A DNA stretch of 64,000 bases from Bacillota bacterium (GTDB lineage Bacteria > Bacillota > Clostridia > Lachnospirales > Lachnospiraceae). Positions 33,805 through 42,532 of the stretch are shown in pieces; the first letter of the stretch is position 1; each line of letters opens with the position of its first letter. A model generated the notes under the pieces. That model made no database searches, was not told the origin of the DNA, and saw only the letters and a program-made list of their open reading frames with translations. The translations under genes and the position numbers were made by a program. The stretch is taken from NCBI GenBank assembly GCA_029224465.1, contig JAQXUQ010000024.1:1-64000 (forward strand), written 5' to 3'.

Positions 33805-35307
33805 ATGTCCATCGTCGGAAGTATTATCGTTCCGCACCCTCCCCTGATAATTCCCGAAGTCGGGAGAGGGGAAGAAAAGTCAATTGCGCAGACAACAGCC
33901 GCCTATGAGGAAGCGGCTTCCTTCGCGGCTTCGCTGCAGCCCGAAACGCTCATCATCTCATCCCCGCACAGCACAATGTACCGGGATTATTTCCACATTT
34001 CCAAAGGACCGTCCGCCCGAGGAAATCTTTCGGCTTTCGGCGCGCCGGACGTTTGTTTTTACGAAGAATATGACACCGAATTAGTGCAGGAAATCTGCCG
34101 TCTCGCGGATCAGGAGAGCTTTCCCGCGGGCATCCTCGGCGAACGCGATCCTCTTCTGGATCACGGCACAATGGTCCCTCTTTATTTTCTGCACCGGCAG
34201 TGGGCATCCGGCAGACAGCAGTCCTCTGACTGCGGCAAAACATCCCGCACCGATACCACCGCAAACATCAAGAGCGCAAATCGCAGGCCGCCTTTCCGGA
34301 TCATCCGCATCGGACTTTCCGGACTTTCCCTCGAAGACCACTATCACTTCGGCATGCTGATCCGGAAAGCTGTGGAAAATCTGGGCCGGCGCGCCGTATA
34401 TGTCGCAAGCGGAGATCTCTCCCACAAGCTCAAGTCGTACGGTCCGTATGGCTACGCAAAGGAGGGCCCTGCCTACGATGAGCAGGTTATGAAGGTGTGC
34501 GGTGGGGGTTGTTTTGGCGGGCTGTTTGACTTTGCGCCTGCATTCCTTGAAAAAGCAGCAGAATGCGGCCACCGGAGCTTCGTCATCATGGCAGGCGCAC
34601 TCGACGGCCGCAGTGTCGAGGCGAAGGTGCTTTCCCATCAGGATGTCACCGGCGTCGGATACGGTGTCTGCACGTTCAAAGACTGCGGAGAGGACAGTTC
34701 GCGGCGCTTTCTTGATATCCGGCTGCAGTCGGAGCACGCGCGTACAGAAAGCGCGCGCAAAGAGGAAAATCCATGGACGTCGCTCGCGCGCTTTACCATC
34801 GAAAGCTTTGTGCGGGAAGGGATCATTCCAGCCGTGTCAGGGGACGCGGCCATTTGCGGAGCCGCGAAACATCCCCTTTCCGGCGCGCTTCTTTCAGACA
34901 GCGCCGGTGTATTTGTTTCGATCCATGAACACGGCGAACTGCGCGGCTGTATCGGAACAATTCTTCCTACGCGGGGAAATATCGCCGAAGAAATCATTCA
35001 GAATGCGGTCAGCGCCTGCTCGGAAGATCCGCGCTTTTCCCCGGTAACGCGGCGCGAGCTCCCGTATCTTGAACTGTCGGTAGATGTTCTTGGAAAACCA
35101 GAAAACATTGACGGACCGGAGAAACTGGATGTGCACCGCTACGGCGTCATTGTCAGCAAAGGTGCCCGGCGCGGTCTCCTGCTTCCGGATCTGGACGGTG
35201 TTGACTCAGTTGATCAGCAGATCCGCATTGCAAAGCAAAAGGCAGGCATAAATCCTTCCGAAAAGGATGTGACATTGCAGCGGTTCGAAGTCATCCGCCA
35301 TCATTAA
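33805..35307 (+). CDS. AmmeMemoRadiSam system protein: MEMO-like domain fused to AMMECR1 domain
   Basis: Residues 1-290 form a MEMO/LigB-type domain (SIIVPHPPLIIPEVGRG, ISSPHSTMYRDYFH, LDHGTMVPLYF, VASGDLSHKL), related to extradiol dioxygenases. Residues 320-500 are the AMMECR1 domain, with GVFVSIHEHGELRGCIGTI, including the invariant LRGCIG, and ELSVDVLGKPE. The fusion with the next gene, a radical SAM enzyme, defines the conserved AmmeMemoRadiSam system, whose reaction is unknown. ATG at 33805 follows GGAGG by seven bases. Confidence 0.93.
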   Translation: MSIVGSIIVPHPPLIIPEVGRGEEKSIAQTTAAYEEAASFAASLQPETLIISSPHSTMYRDYFHISKGPSARGNLSAFGAPDVCFYEEYDTELVQEICRLADQESFPAGILGERDPLLDHGTMVPLYFLHRQWASGRQQSSDCGKTSRTDTTANIKSANRRPPFRIIRIGLSGLSLEDHYHFGMLIRKAVENLGRRAVYVASGDLSHKLKSYGPYGYAKEGPAYDEQVMKVCGGGCFGGLFDFAPAFLEKAAECGHRSFVIMAGALDGRSVEAKVLSHQDVTGVGYGVCTFKDCGEDSSRRFLDIRLQSEHARTESARKEENPWTSLARFTIESFVREGIIPAVSGDAAICGAAKHPLSGALLSDSAGVFVSIHEHGELRGCIGTILPTRGNIAEEIIQNAVSACSEDPRFSPVTRRELPYLELSVDVLGKPENIDGPEKLDVHRYGVIVSKGARRGLLLPDLDGVDSVDQQIRIAKQKAGINPSEKDVTLQRFEVIRHH

Positions 35308-35391
35308 AGGATGTGCCGCCGCGGCGCTGCAAAGCGATCTGCCGCCGCCATGCGCGAGGCGGCTCACCTAAGAACCGGGAAGGAGCAATTC

Positions 35392-36222
35392 ATGAAATGT
35401 CAGGTTTGTTTTCACGGATGTGAACTTGAAGAAGGCCAAACCGGGATGTGCCGTGCAAGGACGAACATCGGTGGCCGGATCGTATGCACCAATTACGGGA
35501 AGGTGACTTCGCTTGCGCTCGATCCCGTCAGCAAAAAGCCGCTGGCGCAGTTTCATCCGGGAATGCATGTGCTGTCGGTCGGAAGCTTCGGCTGCAACCT
35601 CTCCTGCCCGTTCTGCCAGAATCACGAGATATCCATGGCGGACGAATCCTTCCCGGCGAAACAGACTTCGCCCGAGGAACTGGCAGCACTCGCAAAGCAC
35701 CTCGTTCCGCAGCAGAATATCGGCATTGCCTTCACGTATAACGAGCCTCTGATCGGCTGGGAATTTGTGCGCGACACGGCAGCTCTGATTCATAAAGAAG
35801 GCCTGCTGAACGTTCTTGTAACGAACGGAACCGCCTCGCCGCAGGTGCTGGAACAAATTCTGCCTTACATCGACGCGATGAATATAGATCTGAAAACTTT
35901 TGATGAAACGATCTACCACCGTGTTCTCGGCGGCAATCTGCAGATGACACTCGAGTTTATCCGGCGGTCCGCAGCAGTATGCCATGTGGAACTGACGACT
36001 CTGATCGTGCCCGGCATCAGTGACAGTATGGAACAAATGCGCAGGGAAGCTGCCTGGATTCACGATCTGGAAATTTCGCTTGGCAAAACAATTCCGCTCC
36101 ATGTCACCCGCTATTTCCCGGCATTCCGGATGAAAGAGGAAGCGCTGCCGGTTCGTACGATCCGGCAGCTCGCTGCTGCCGCGCGGGAACAGTTATCTGC
36201 TGTGTATCTGGGCAATTGTTGA
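35392..36222 (+). CDS. AmmeMemoRadiSam system radical SAM enzyme
   Basis: ATG at 35392 has AAGGAG seven bases upstream. The 276-residue protein opens MKCQVCFHGCELEEGQTGMC, the N-terminal Cys cluster of this subgroup. The radical SAM motif CNLSCPFCQN (CxxxCxxC) and GSFGCN lead the barrel. FTYNEPLIGWEFVRDTA and VTNGTASPQVLEQILPYIDAMNIDLK are typical of PflA-like activases. It follows the MEMO-AMMECR1 gene by 84 bases. Its target is presumably a product of the same system. Confidence 0.93.
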   Translation: MKCQVCFHGCELEEGQTGMCRARTNIGGRIVCTNYGKVTSLALDPVSKKPLAQFHPGMHVLSVGSFGCNLSCPFCQNHEISMADESFPAKQTSPEELAALAKHLVPQQNIGIAFTYNEPLIGWEFVRDTAALIHKEGLLNVLVTNGTASPQVLEQILPYIDAMNIDLKTFDETIYHRVLGGNLQMTLEFIRRSAAVCHVELTTLIVPGISDSMEQMRREAAWIHDLEISLGKTIPLHVTRYFPAFRMKEEALPVRTIRQLAAAAREQLSAVYLGNC

Positions 36223-36226
36223 TTGC

Positions 36227-36330
36227 CTCCCATATCGAGCCGACGGCTTCGATATGGAGGGCTGCCTGCCTCCCGTTTCGTGCGAGCAGCTGCGAAGCGG
36301 AGGGCTACTTGTCTCCCGTAAAGAAACGGG
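36227..36330. repeat. Tandem imperfect palindromes after the radical SAM gene
   Basis: Two hairpins share the same frame: TGCCTCCC...GGAGGGCT. The first is CCATATCGA-GCCGACGGC-TTCGATATGG; the second encloses GTTTCG...CGAAGC. A third TGTCTCCC starts a partial copy, CCCGTAAAGAAACGGG. They probably stop transcription in this convergent gap. Confidence 0.6.
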
Positions 36331-36378
36331 CCGCCGCACGCACCTGCGACAGCCCGCCTCCGCTTTCTCAATATTAAA

Positions 36379-37320
36379 TTACAGTACCATCTTGACCGCG
36401 CCATACATTCCCGCGTCATTGCCAAGCTCCGCAAGCTTGATGACACAGGTTCTGCACGCGTGAAACGCGTTCGGCTTGTAATATCTGGACACCACGTCCG
36501 TTACAATTTCACCTGCCTTGGAAACACCGCCGCCGATGACAATCGCCTCAGTGTCCGTGACCGCCGTGATATTGGCAAGCGCCCTGCCGAGGATCTCTCC
36601 GAACTCTTCGACAATTTCCTTCGCGACCTCGTCGCCTTCTTTCGCGGCGTCAAAGATCTTCTTCGCGCTCAGGTCCTCGTTGTTGACCAGTATGGTTGAC
36701 TTCTTTGTCTTTTCGAGCCTTTTGCGCCCGATTCTGACAATCCCCGTTGCCGAGCAATACTGTTCCAGACAGCCCTTCTTGCCGCAGCCGCAGGTCTCTT
36801 CTTCATGCGGATTCACCGGCATATGTCCGATTTCCGCGCCTGCGCCATGCGAACCGTTTACAATCTTCCCGTTAATGATGAGGCCGCCGCCGACGCCGGT
36901 TCCGAGCGTCACCATCAGCATGCTCCTGAATCCGCGGCCGCCGCCTTTCCACTGCTCCCCGAGCGCCGCCGCGTTCGCGTCGTTGACCGCTTCCACCTTA
37001 ATGCCTCCCAGCATGCCGGAAAGCTCCTGCGGCACATTGACGACACCCCAGCCGAGATTGACGCAGTTATTGACGATTCCGCCGTCCAGAACAGGTCCCG
37101 GCACATCGATGCCGATTCCCAGAATGTCCGAAGGATTCAGCTTCTTCTCTTTGATCTTATCCTTGAGAGACTTTGCAATATCCGGCAGAATATTCTTGCC
37201 GTTTTCCTCCGTTCTCGTAGGGATCTCCCATTTCTCGAGAACCTCTCCCTTTTCATTAAAAAGACCTTCCTTGACTGTCGTACCGCCAAGGTCGATGCCG
37301 AACGCATATTTCCCCGCCAT
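36379..37320 (-). CDS. glcK: ROK-family glucokinase
   Basis: Phosphorylates glucose to glucose-6-phosphate in the cytoplasm. The 313-residue protein begins with ATP site AFGIDLGGTTVKEGL. Catalytic Asp is in AVNDANAAALGEQWKG; the ROK signature GAGAEIGHMPVN is followed by the zinc motif CGCGKKGCLEQY. Length and motifs are standard for Gram-positive GlcK. It follows the amino-acid ABC operon on the same strand after 155 bases and may be separately transcribed. ATG at 37320 follows GGAGG by nine bases. Confidence 0.93.
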   Translation of the reverse strand: MAGKYAFGIDLGGTTVKEGLFNEKGEVLEKWEIPTRTEENGKNILPDIAKSLKDKIKEKKLNPSDILGIGIDVPGPVLDGGIVNNCVNLGWGVVNVPQELSGMLGGIKVEAVNDANAAALGEQWKGGGRGFRSMLMVTLGTGVGGGLIINGKIVNGSHGAGAEIGHMPVNPHEEETCGCGKKGCLEQYCSATGIVRIGRKRLEKTKKSTILVNNEDLSAKKIFDAAKEGDEVAKEIVEEFGEILGRALANITAVTDTEAIVIGGGVSKAGEIVTDVVSRYYKPNAFHACRTCVIKLAELGNDAGMYGAVKMVL

Positions 37321-37474
37321 AGCTGTAATCCTCCGCTGCTCAATAATAGTTACACGGGCCGGTATGCATCTATCCGTGTCTTGCGGATCGAGAGGCCACG
37401 TGTTTTGACGTAATTAGAATACCGTTTTGGCGGCAGGAAATCAATGCCGCAGGCACCCGATCGCTGCCCGCCAT

Positions 37475-38254
37475 TCATACGCCGCTGCAGCTGGCAAGGA
37501 ACTGCTTCGTCCGCTCGTTTCTGGGATTCCCGAAGACTTCCCCGGGCGTTCCCTGCTCCGCGATGACGCCGTCGTCCATAAAGATAACCTGGTCCGAAAC
37601 GTCCCGCGCGAAGGTCATTTCGTGCGTGACAATGATCATCGTTGTGCGGTTATGCGCGAGCGAACGAATCACCTTGAGCACCTCTCCCGTAAGTTCCGGG
37701 TCCAGTGCGGACGTCGGCTCGTCAAAACATAAGATATCCGGATGCAGCGCTAACGCCCTCGCAATCGCGACCCGCTGCTGCTGTCCGCCCGAAAGCTGGT
37801 GCGGATAATTCTGCATGCGGTTGGCGAGCCCCATCTGATCGAGCAGTTCCTCGGCATGCTTTCTGATCGCGGAAAGGTCGGCGCTGCCGCGAGCCTTCGC
37901 GGCGACCGACGGCGCGAGCATGACATTCTCGAGAGCCGTATACTGCGGAAACAGGTTGAACTGCTGGAAGACCATGCCGAAATGCAGGCGCTTTCTGCGG
38001 ATCTCCTCCTCCGAATCTTTCTCCTGCCGCGCAGCGTCAAAGATCGTCTCCCCTTTGATCAGAAACGAGCCGGCATCCGGCGTTTCCAGGAAGTTCAGGC
38101 ATCGCAGGAGCGTTGTTTTGCCGCTGCCGGAGGAGCCGATGATCGAAAGCGCGGTCCCCTCCTGCATCGTAAACGAGATGCCCTTGAGCACCTGCGTATC
38201 CTCAAAATTCTTTCTGATATCTCTGACTTCCAGTATCGGTGTGCTTGCTGTCAT
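37475..38254 (-). CDS. Polar amino-acid ABC transporter ATPase (second operon)
   Basis: The start at 38254 ([10 protein letters not shown]) has AAGGA six bases upstream. The 259-residue ATPase has Walker [25 protein letters not shown], signature [15 protein letters not shown] and Walker B with [10 protein letters not shown]. It pairs with the single permease and binding protein encoded upstream, in the order binding protein, permease, ATPase, which differs from the first operon. Confidence 0.94.
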   Translation of the reverse strand: MTASTPILEVRDIRKNFEDTQVLKGISFTMQEGTALSIIGSSGSGKTTLLRCLNFLETPDAGSFLIKGETIFDAARQEKDSEEEIRRKRLHFGMVFQQFNLFPQYTALENVMLAPSVAAKARGSADLSAIRKHAEELLDQMGLANRMQNYPHQLSGGQQQRVAIARALALHPDILCFDEPTSALDPELTGEVLKVIRSLAHNRTTMIIVTHEMTFARDVSDQVIFMDDGVIAEQGTPGEVFGNPRNERTKQFLASCSGV

Positions 38255-38282
38255 GTAAAGTCCTTCATTCGTATTGTGTCTA

Positions 38283-38939
38283 TCAGCGGAAGTAATCCAG
38301 TCTCTTTTCAATGTAACCGAACAGCAGGGTCAGGAGTCCGCTGAATACAAGATAAAACGCGCCTGTGTAAAACAGCGGCCAGATGATGCCCGCGCTCTTG
38401 ATGAACGACTGTCCGTTCCAGATAATTTCATAGACCGCGATTACGCGCGCGAGCGACGTGTCTTTTACAAGTGTGATGATCTCGTTGGACATCGGCGGGA
38501 CAATGCGTTTGATCACCTGCAGCAATACGATTTTGCGGAAAATCTGGCCCTTCGTGAGGCCAAGGACCTGTCCGGCTTCATACTGTCCGACCGGAATCGA
38601 CTGAATGCCTCCGCGGTAAATTTCCGCGAAATAGCACGCGTAGTTAATCACAAAAGAAACGAGCGCCGCGATAAAGCGCCCGTTGTCCCCGGATCCCCAT
38701 ACATTTGATTTCAGCAGGATGCCCGGCCCGTAATAGATGACGAGCAGCTGCAGCAGAAGCGGCGTGCCGCGGATGATCCAGATGATGAATTTAATGGGAT
38801 AGCGCAGGACACGCGCCCTGCTCATCGAACCCAGACTGATCAAAAGTCCGAGAGGAAGAGCGAAGACGAGTGTCAGCGCGAACAGCTTGAAAGTTCCGAG
38901 GAACCCTTCAAGCAAAGATAATGTAACTGTCCAGAACAT
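38283..38939 (-). CDS. Polar amino-acid ABC transporter permease (second operon)
   Basis: A 218-residue HisM-type permease with about five helices. [17 protein letters not shown] is the characteristic first cytoplasmic segment and [22 protein letters not shown] is the EAA coupling loop. Only one permease is present, so it probably works as a homodimer. ATG at 38939 has GGAGAG five bases upstream. Confidence 0.93.
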   Translation of the reverse strand: MFWTVTLSLLEGFLGTFKLFALTLVFALPLGLLISLGSMSRARVLRYPIKFIIWIIRGTPLLLQLLVIYYGPGILLKSNVWGSGDNGRFIAALVSFVINYACYFAEIYRGGIQSIPVGQYEAGQVLGLTKGQIFRKIVLLQVIKRIVPPMSNEIITLVKDTSLARVIAVYEIIWNGQSFIKSAGIIWPLFYTGAFYLVFSGLLTLLFGYIEKRLDYFR

Positions 38940-38966
38940 GTATCTCTCCAGGTGTCTTGCGGCGTC

Positions 38967-39767
38967 TTACTTCTGTTCTACCAGCGCGTCCTGCACGCCG
39001 TACTTTTCCGCGATCTTCTGCATGGTTCCGTCCGCGTAATACTTCTTGAACGCATCGTTGATATAGGCGGCAAGATCCGAGCCCTTGCGGCAGCCGACGC
39101 CGTACTCCTCGGTTGTCAGTTCCAGTGTATGGGTGAGATCCGGGTAATCGGTTCCATCGCCGATCATGGCGCCCGCCATTAACAGATCGATGATCGAAGC
39201 ATCCGATGTTCCGGCGCTGATTTCCATCAGCGTATCCGCCTGCGCGGTCAGCGCCGTATAATCAAAGCCGTTGGCTTTGGCGGCATCCTCACCGGCTGAT
39301 CCGGCTTCCACCGCGAAGTGCAGGCTCTTCATGCTCTCCGCGTCCTTGTACTGATCCGCCTTATCCTTTGGCAGTACGACAACCTGTGCGTTGTTGCAGT
39401 AGGGATTCGTGCACTCCATTGACTTTTTAACTTCATCGACCAGCGTCATGCCGTTCCAGACAATGTCAATGCTCTTGTTGTTGAGCTCAAGGATCTTGTT
39501 GTCCCAGTCGATCTCGACAAACTGCGCTTCAACGCCCAGATCTTCGGCGACCTTCTTCGCCATATCCGCGTCAAAACCGATCCAGTTGCCGGCATCATCC
39601 TTATAATCCATCGGGGCAAAATCCGTGATCCCCACAATCAGCGTCTTCTTCCCCTTAATGTAATCCACATCACTGTCCGCCGGCGCGGATCCTGATTTCG
39701 CGCCGCACCCTGCCAGCGCCGCGCCAAGGAGAACAGCCATAAGTCCTGCCAGAATTTGTTTTTTCAT
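38967..39767 (-). CDS. Amino-acid ABC transporter substrate-binding lipoprotein (second operon)
   Basis: I chose ATG 39767 (MKKQILAGL), seven bases from GAGGAG, over 39770. The lipobox LAGC places the lipidated Cys at 21. The mature part is an SBP family 3 domain: KTLIVGITDFAPMDYKD, FDADMAKKVAEDLGVEAQF and ELNNKSIDIVWNGMTL. It would deliver a polar amino acid to the permease encoded 28 bases downstream. A palindrome at 39818-39840 lies in its promoter region. Confidence 0.93.
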   Translation of the reverse strand: MKKQILAGLMAVLLGAALAGCGAKSGSAPADSDVDYIKGKKTLIVGITDFAPMDYKDDAGNWIGFDADMAKKVAEDLGVEAQFVEIDWDNKILELNNKSIDIVWNGMTLVDEVKKSMECTNPYCNNAQVVVLPKDKADQYKDAESMKSLHFAVEAGSAGEDAAKANGFDYTALTAQADTLMEISAGTSDASIIDLLMAGAMIGDGTDYPDLTHTLELTTEEYGVGCRKGSDLAAYINDAFKKYYADGTMQKIAEKYGVQDALVEQK

Positions 39768-39817
39768 CATGATGCTCCTCACTGCATTTGTTTAGTTGTT
39801 TATCACTGTACCACAAT

Positions 39818-39840
39818 AAACTGTTTCTGTAAAACAGTTT
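39818..39840. promoter_or_regulatory. 23-base palindrome upstream of the second ABC operon, candidate operator
   Basis: AAACTGTTT and AAACAGTTT are exact complements around CTGTA. On the minus strand it lies about 50 bases before the binding-protein start, suited to repressor binding. It could instead act as a weak terminator, since TTTT continues on the plus strand. Confidence 0.45.
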
Positions 39841-39876
39841 TTCTCCGGCAGGCAGTGCTTTCTCCATCTCACGGCG

Positions 39877-39914
39877 CAAAAAAAGACAGAGCACGCCCGA
39901 AAGCACTACTCTGC
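39877..39914 (-). terminator. Terminator of the infC-rpmI-rplT operon
   Basis: On the minus strand GGCAGAGTAGTGC and GGCGTGCTCTGTC form an imperfect stem around TTTCG, followed by seven T. Confidence 0.75.
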
Positions 39915-39945
39915 CTTTACTCTGTATTCTTTACCGGTGAAACGA

Positions 39946-40302
39946 TCAGGCAAGCGCCTTCTTCGCTGTCTCGGCAAGTGCCGCGAAATCAGCCGCGTTG
40001 TTAACAGCCATCTCGGCCAGCATCTTTCTGTTGATGTCAATGCCGGCAACCTTGAGGCCATGCATCAGCTGGCTGTAGGAAAGTCCGCTCAGTCTTGCAG
40101 CCGCGTTGATACGGGAAATCCAGAGAGATCTCATATCTCTCTTTCTGAGCTTTCTGCCTGCGAACGCGGAGTTCTGCGCACGCATAACGGACTGCTTGGC
40201 AACTCTGTAATGTCTGCTTCTTGCCTCTCTGTAACCCTTGGCAAGCTTCAGAACTCTGTTATGTTTCTTCTTGGCATTTAATGCGCCTTTAATTCTAGCC
40301 AT
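39946..40302 (-). CDS. rplT: 50S ribosomal protein L20
   Basis: The 118-residue protein, [20 protein letters not shown] onward, is a full-length bL20, a primary 23S rRNA binding and assembly protein. The basic N-terminal arm and the globular domain [20 protein letters not shown] are both intact. L20 also represses its own operon by binding the leader in many bacteria. Third gene of infC-rpmI-rplT. Confidence 0.98.
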   Translation of the reverse strand: MARIKGALNAKKKHNRVLKLAKGYREARSRHYRVAKQSVMRAQNSAFAGRKLRKRDMRSLWISRINAAARLSGLSYSQLMHGLKVAGIDINRKMLAEMAVNNAADFAALAETAKKALA

Positions 40303-40350
40303 TTCAAATCTCCTTCAATTCTCTAAACGTCCCGAATCTGTGCCATCCGG

Positions 40351-40548
40351 TCAAAGATAAGGCATGATCTTCTTCATCGTCTTTACATTCGTCGCATCCG
40401 TTACAGCGGGCTTTCTGAGATTTCTCTTTCTCTTTGTTGTCTTCTTCGTAAGGATGTGGCTCTTATTCGCTTTATTTCTGATGAGCTTTCCATTACCGCT
40501 GAGCTTGAAACGCTTTGCAGCTGATCTGTTGGTTTTCATACTAGGCAT
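40351..40548 (-). CDS. rpmI: 50S ribosomal protein L35
   Basis: A 65-residue bL35 with the standard start [20 protein letters not shown] and a run of basic residues ([12 protein letters not shown]). It sits between infC and rplT in the universal order and is read with them. Confidence 0.98.
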   Translation of the reverse strand: MPSMKTNRSAAKRFKLSGNGKLIRNKANKSHILTKKTTKRKRNLRKPAVTDATNVKTMKKIMPYL

Positions 40549-40618
40549 AACATTGACCTCCTGAGATATTTTCGGCTTCTGCCTTTTCGTGCCGGTCTGT
40601 CAAAACAAGCCCTGCGGC

Positions 40619-41143
40619 TTACTTCTTCTGGACCAGAAACATGGACATGCTTCTTCCCTCAACCTTCGGTGCCTTATCCACTACTGCTACGTCTGCAAGG
40701 GCATTCGCGAAGTCTGTCAGGATATGAACGCTGGCTCCCATATGCGCCATCTCGCGTCCGCGGAAACGGAGCGTAATCTTGACGCGGTCTCCTCTTGTCA
40801 GGAACTTCCTGGCGTTGTTGACCTTGGTTGTCATATCGTTCGAATCGATATTCGGTGACAGACGGATTTCCTTGATTTCGACAACATGCTGCTTCTTCTT
40901 CGCCTCTTTCTCGCGGCGGAGCTGCTCGTATCTGAATTTGCCGTAATCAATGATCCTGCAGACCGGCGGATTGGCCGCCGCGGCGATCAGAACCAGATCC
41001 AGCCCCGCTTCTTCGGCTCTTCTCAAAGCTTCCGCGGTGTCCATGACACCGAGCTGGGTCCCGTCTTCCGCGACAACGCGCACTTCTTTGTCCCGGATCT
41101 GATTGTTTATCGGAACTTCGTGTCTGCTGCTTCTCGTATTAAT
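40619..41143 (-). CDS. infC: Translation initiation factor IF-3, AUU start codon
   Basis: IF-3 checks start codons on the 30S subunit. I set the start at ATT 41143 (protein INTRSSRHEVPINNQ), which has GGGAGGG seven bases upstream; the in-frame ATG at 41197 lacks a ribosome site. AUU starts are the known autoregulatory device of infC: IF-3 discriminates against them. The 174-residue length fits. N-domain INNQIRDKEVRVVAEDGTQLG, C-domain KEIRLSPNIDSNDMTTKV. Confidence 0.96.
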   Translation of the reverse strand: MNTRSSRHEVPINNQIRDKEVRVVAEDGTQLGVMDTAEALRRAEEAGLDLVLIAAAANPPVCRIIDYGKFRYEQLRREKEAKKKQHVVEIKEIRLSPNIDSNDMTTKVNNARKFLTRGDRVKITLRFRGREMAHMGASVHILTDFANALADVAVVDKAPKVEGRSMSMFLVQKK

Positions 41144-41445
41144 GGTATTGCCCTCCCGTAATGGCCGGACAGGACACCGCCCGTCCGTCTTGCGCACTTC
41201 GCAGGACCTCTGGCCTGCTGCAAGCGCATAAAAAAATTGACCGCAGCCATCGCAGCCACTGTCAATTCAAACTCTTCCCTGCATCGCCGGTTAATAAGCT
41301 CAGCGGGCCGGAAGCAAGTAATGAACTCTGGAAGCGAACTTAAAACCGTGCCGCCAGGTGAGAGTGGAAACTCTGCTTGATGTCTTATGCAAGGACGCGC
41401 CTCACATACGATAATAAACTATCATAGATGCATTTCTCTGTCAAG
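41144..41445 (-). promoter_or_regulatory. infC-operon leader with attenuator hairpin
   Basis: These 300 bases hold no gene. On the minus strand a TTGACA -35 box lies at 41444-41439; the -10 box is not obvious. The leader contains CAGAGTTTCCACTCTC and CCTGGCGGCACGG segments able to fold on each other. An attenuator-like stem TTGACAGTGGCTGC-GATG-GCTGCGGTCAA (41274-41238) is followed by TTTTTTTAT. That is the expected layout for an L20-controlled leader, with premature termination when L20 is in excess. Confidence 0.65.
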
Positions 41446-41473
41446 GGTTTTTTCGGGCGCGCAGGAGCTGCTG

Positions 41474-42532
41474 TCACCTTGTCTGCAGAAATTCATATTC
41501 ACGTCTGGCGGCGTTGTCGCCCGGATATGTTTTGACGTAATCCGCCATCAGGACCGACGCACGCTGGAAGTTCCCGAGATACTCGTTCGCCACGATTTCG
41601 TTGAATGCGAGGCTCTGCTTCATCGTCTCGTCGTTCAGCGTCTGCCCCTGCCGGAAAGACTGCAGCGCGTCCTGATACTTCCCCTGCTGCAGCTGGCAAA
41701 GCCCCAGCTGGTTGTATACCTGCGCGTGCGATGTATCCTTTTTCAGATACGTCTCATAGACGCTGGTCGCGTAATTATAGTCTCCAAGGGCTTCGTACGT
41801 CTGGCCGAGCAGGATCGTCACGTTCCAGTTGTTCTTGTCCGGAATCTTTTCCAGACAGGTTTTCGCCGTATCATAGTCTCCGGCATAGAAAGACAGGCGG
41901 CCTTTATCGTAGTCGCTCATCGAACTCCCGCGTGCCTTGAGCGCTTCCTCAATCAGTTCCTTCCCCTGTTTGTCATAACCGTTCTCCGCAAGCTTCCGGT
42001 AGATCTGCACCAGGCGGTCATAGTTTTCCGGATCCGCTTCCATGGACTTCTTATAATCCGCCATCATCCCGTCCGTATCTTTCTGCGCCATCAGAATCGT
42101 GCCGCGCATTGAAAGAGCGTCCGGATCTCTCGGGCGCAGGCCTATGATCGCGTCGTAAACGGTTTTCGCGTCATCCAGTTTTCCGAGTTTGTAAAAACAA
42201 GACCCGAGATAATAGTTAATATCATATTCCATAGGGCCCGGGATGGCCGGCGCGTATTCGAGCGCCTTCTCGAGCGCGTCCGCCGCCTTTTCATAATCTC
42301 CCTGACCCATGTACGCGATGCCAAGCCCTCTGTATCCGCCTTCTACATCAAGGCCGGCCGAGATCTGCGTCTGATAATTCGAGACAGCGCTCTCATAATT
42401 GCCGGCTTTCAGCGCCTGCTGTGCAGTTCTTGCCGCGGCGGCAGGTGTTCCCGAAACCGCGGGTTCCTCGGCACAGCCGGCAAGAAGCAGGCAGCTGATG
42501 GTCAGTGTGCAGATGACTTTGCGTACGTTCAT
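41474..42532 (-). CDS. TPR-repeat lipoprotein
   Basis: A 352-residue lipoprotein with lipobox LLAGC (Cys20). At least seven tetratricopeptide repeats follow, for example GGYRGLGIAYMGQGDYEKAADALEKAL and VTILLGQTYEALGDYNYATSVYETYL. TPR superhelices are protein-binding scaffolds; the partner is unknown, though the MBOAT/SGNH and TPR zinc-ribbon proteins nearby act at the same surface. ATG overlaps the EamA stop by four bases. Confidence 0.9.
   Translation of the reverse strand: MNVRKVICTLTISCLLLAGCAEEPAVSGTPAAAARTAQQALKAGNYESAVSNYQTQISAGLDVEGGYRGLGIAYMGQGDYEKAADALEKALEYAPAIPGPMEYDINYYLGSCFYKLGKLDDAKTVYDAIIGLRPRDPDALSMRGTILMAQKDTDGMMADYKKSMEADPENYDRLVQIYRKLAENGYDKQGKELIEEALKARGSSMSDYDKGRLSFYAGDYDTAKTCLEKIPDKNNWNVTILLGQTYEALGDYNYATSVYETYLKKDTSHAQVYNQLGLCQLQQGKYQDALQSFRQGQTLNDETMKQSLAFNEIVANEYLGNFQRASVLMADYVKTYPGDNAARREYEFLQTR

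Noticed and set aside
41411-41416. TATTAT as the -10 box of infC
   Set aside because: It lies 22 bases from the TTGACA, too far for a normal promoter; I left the -10 open.
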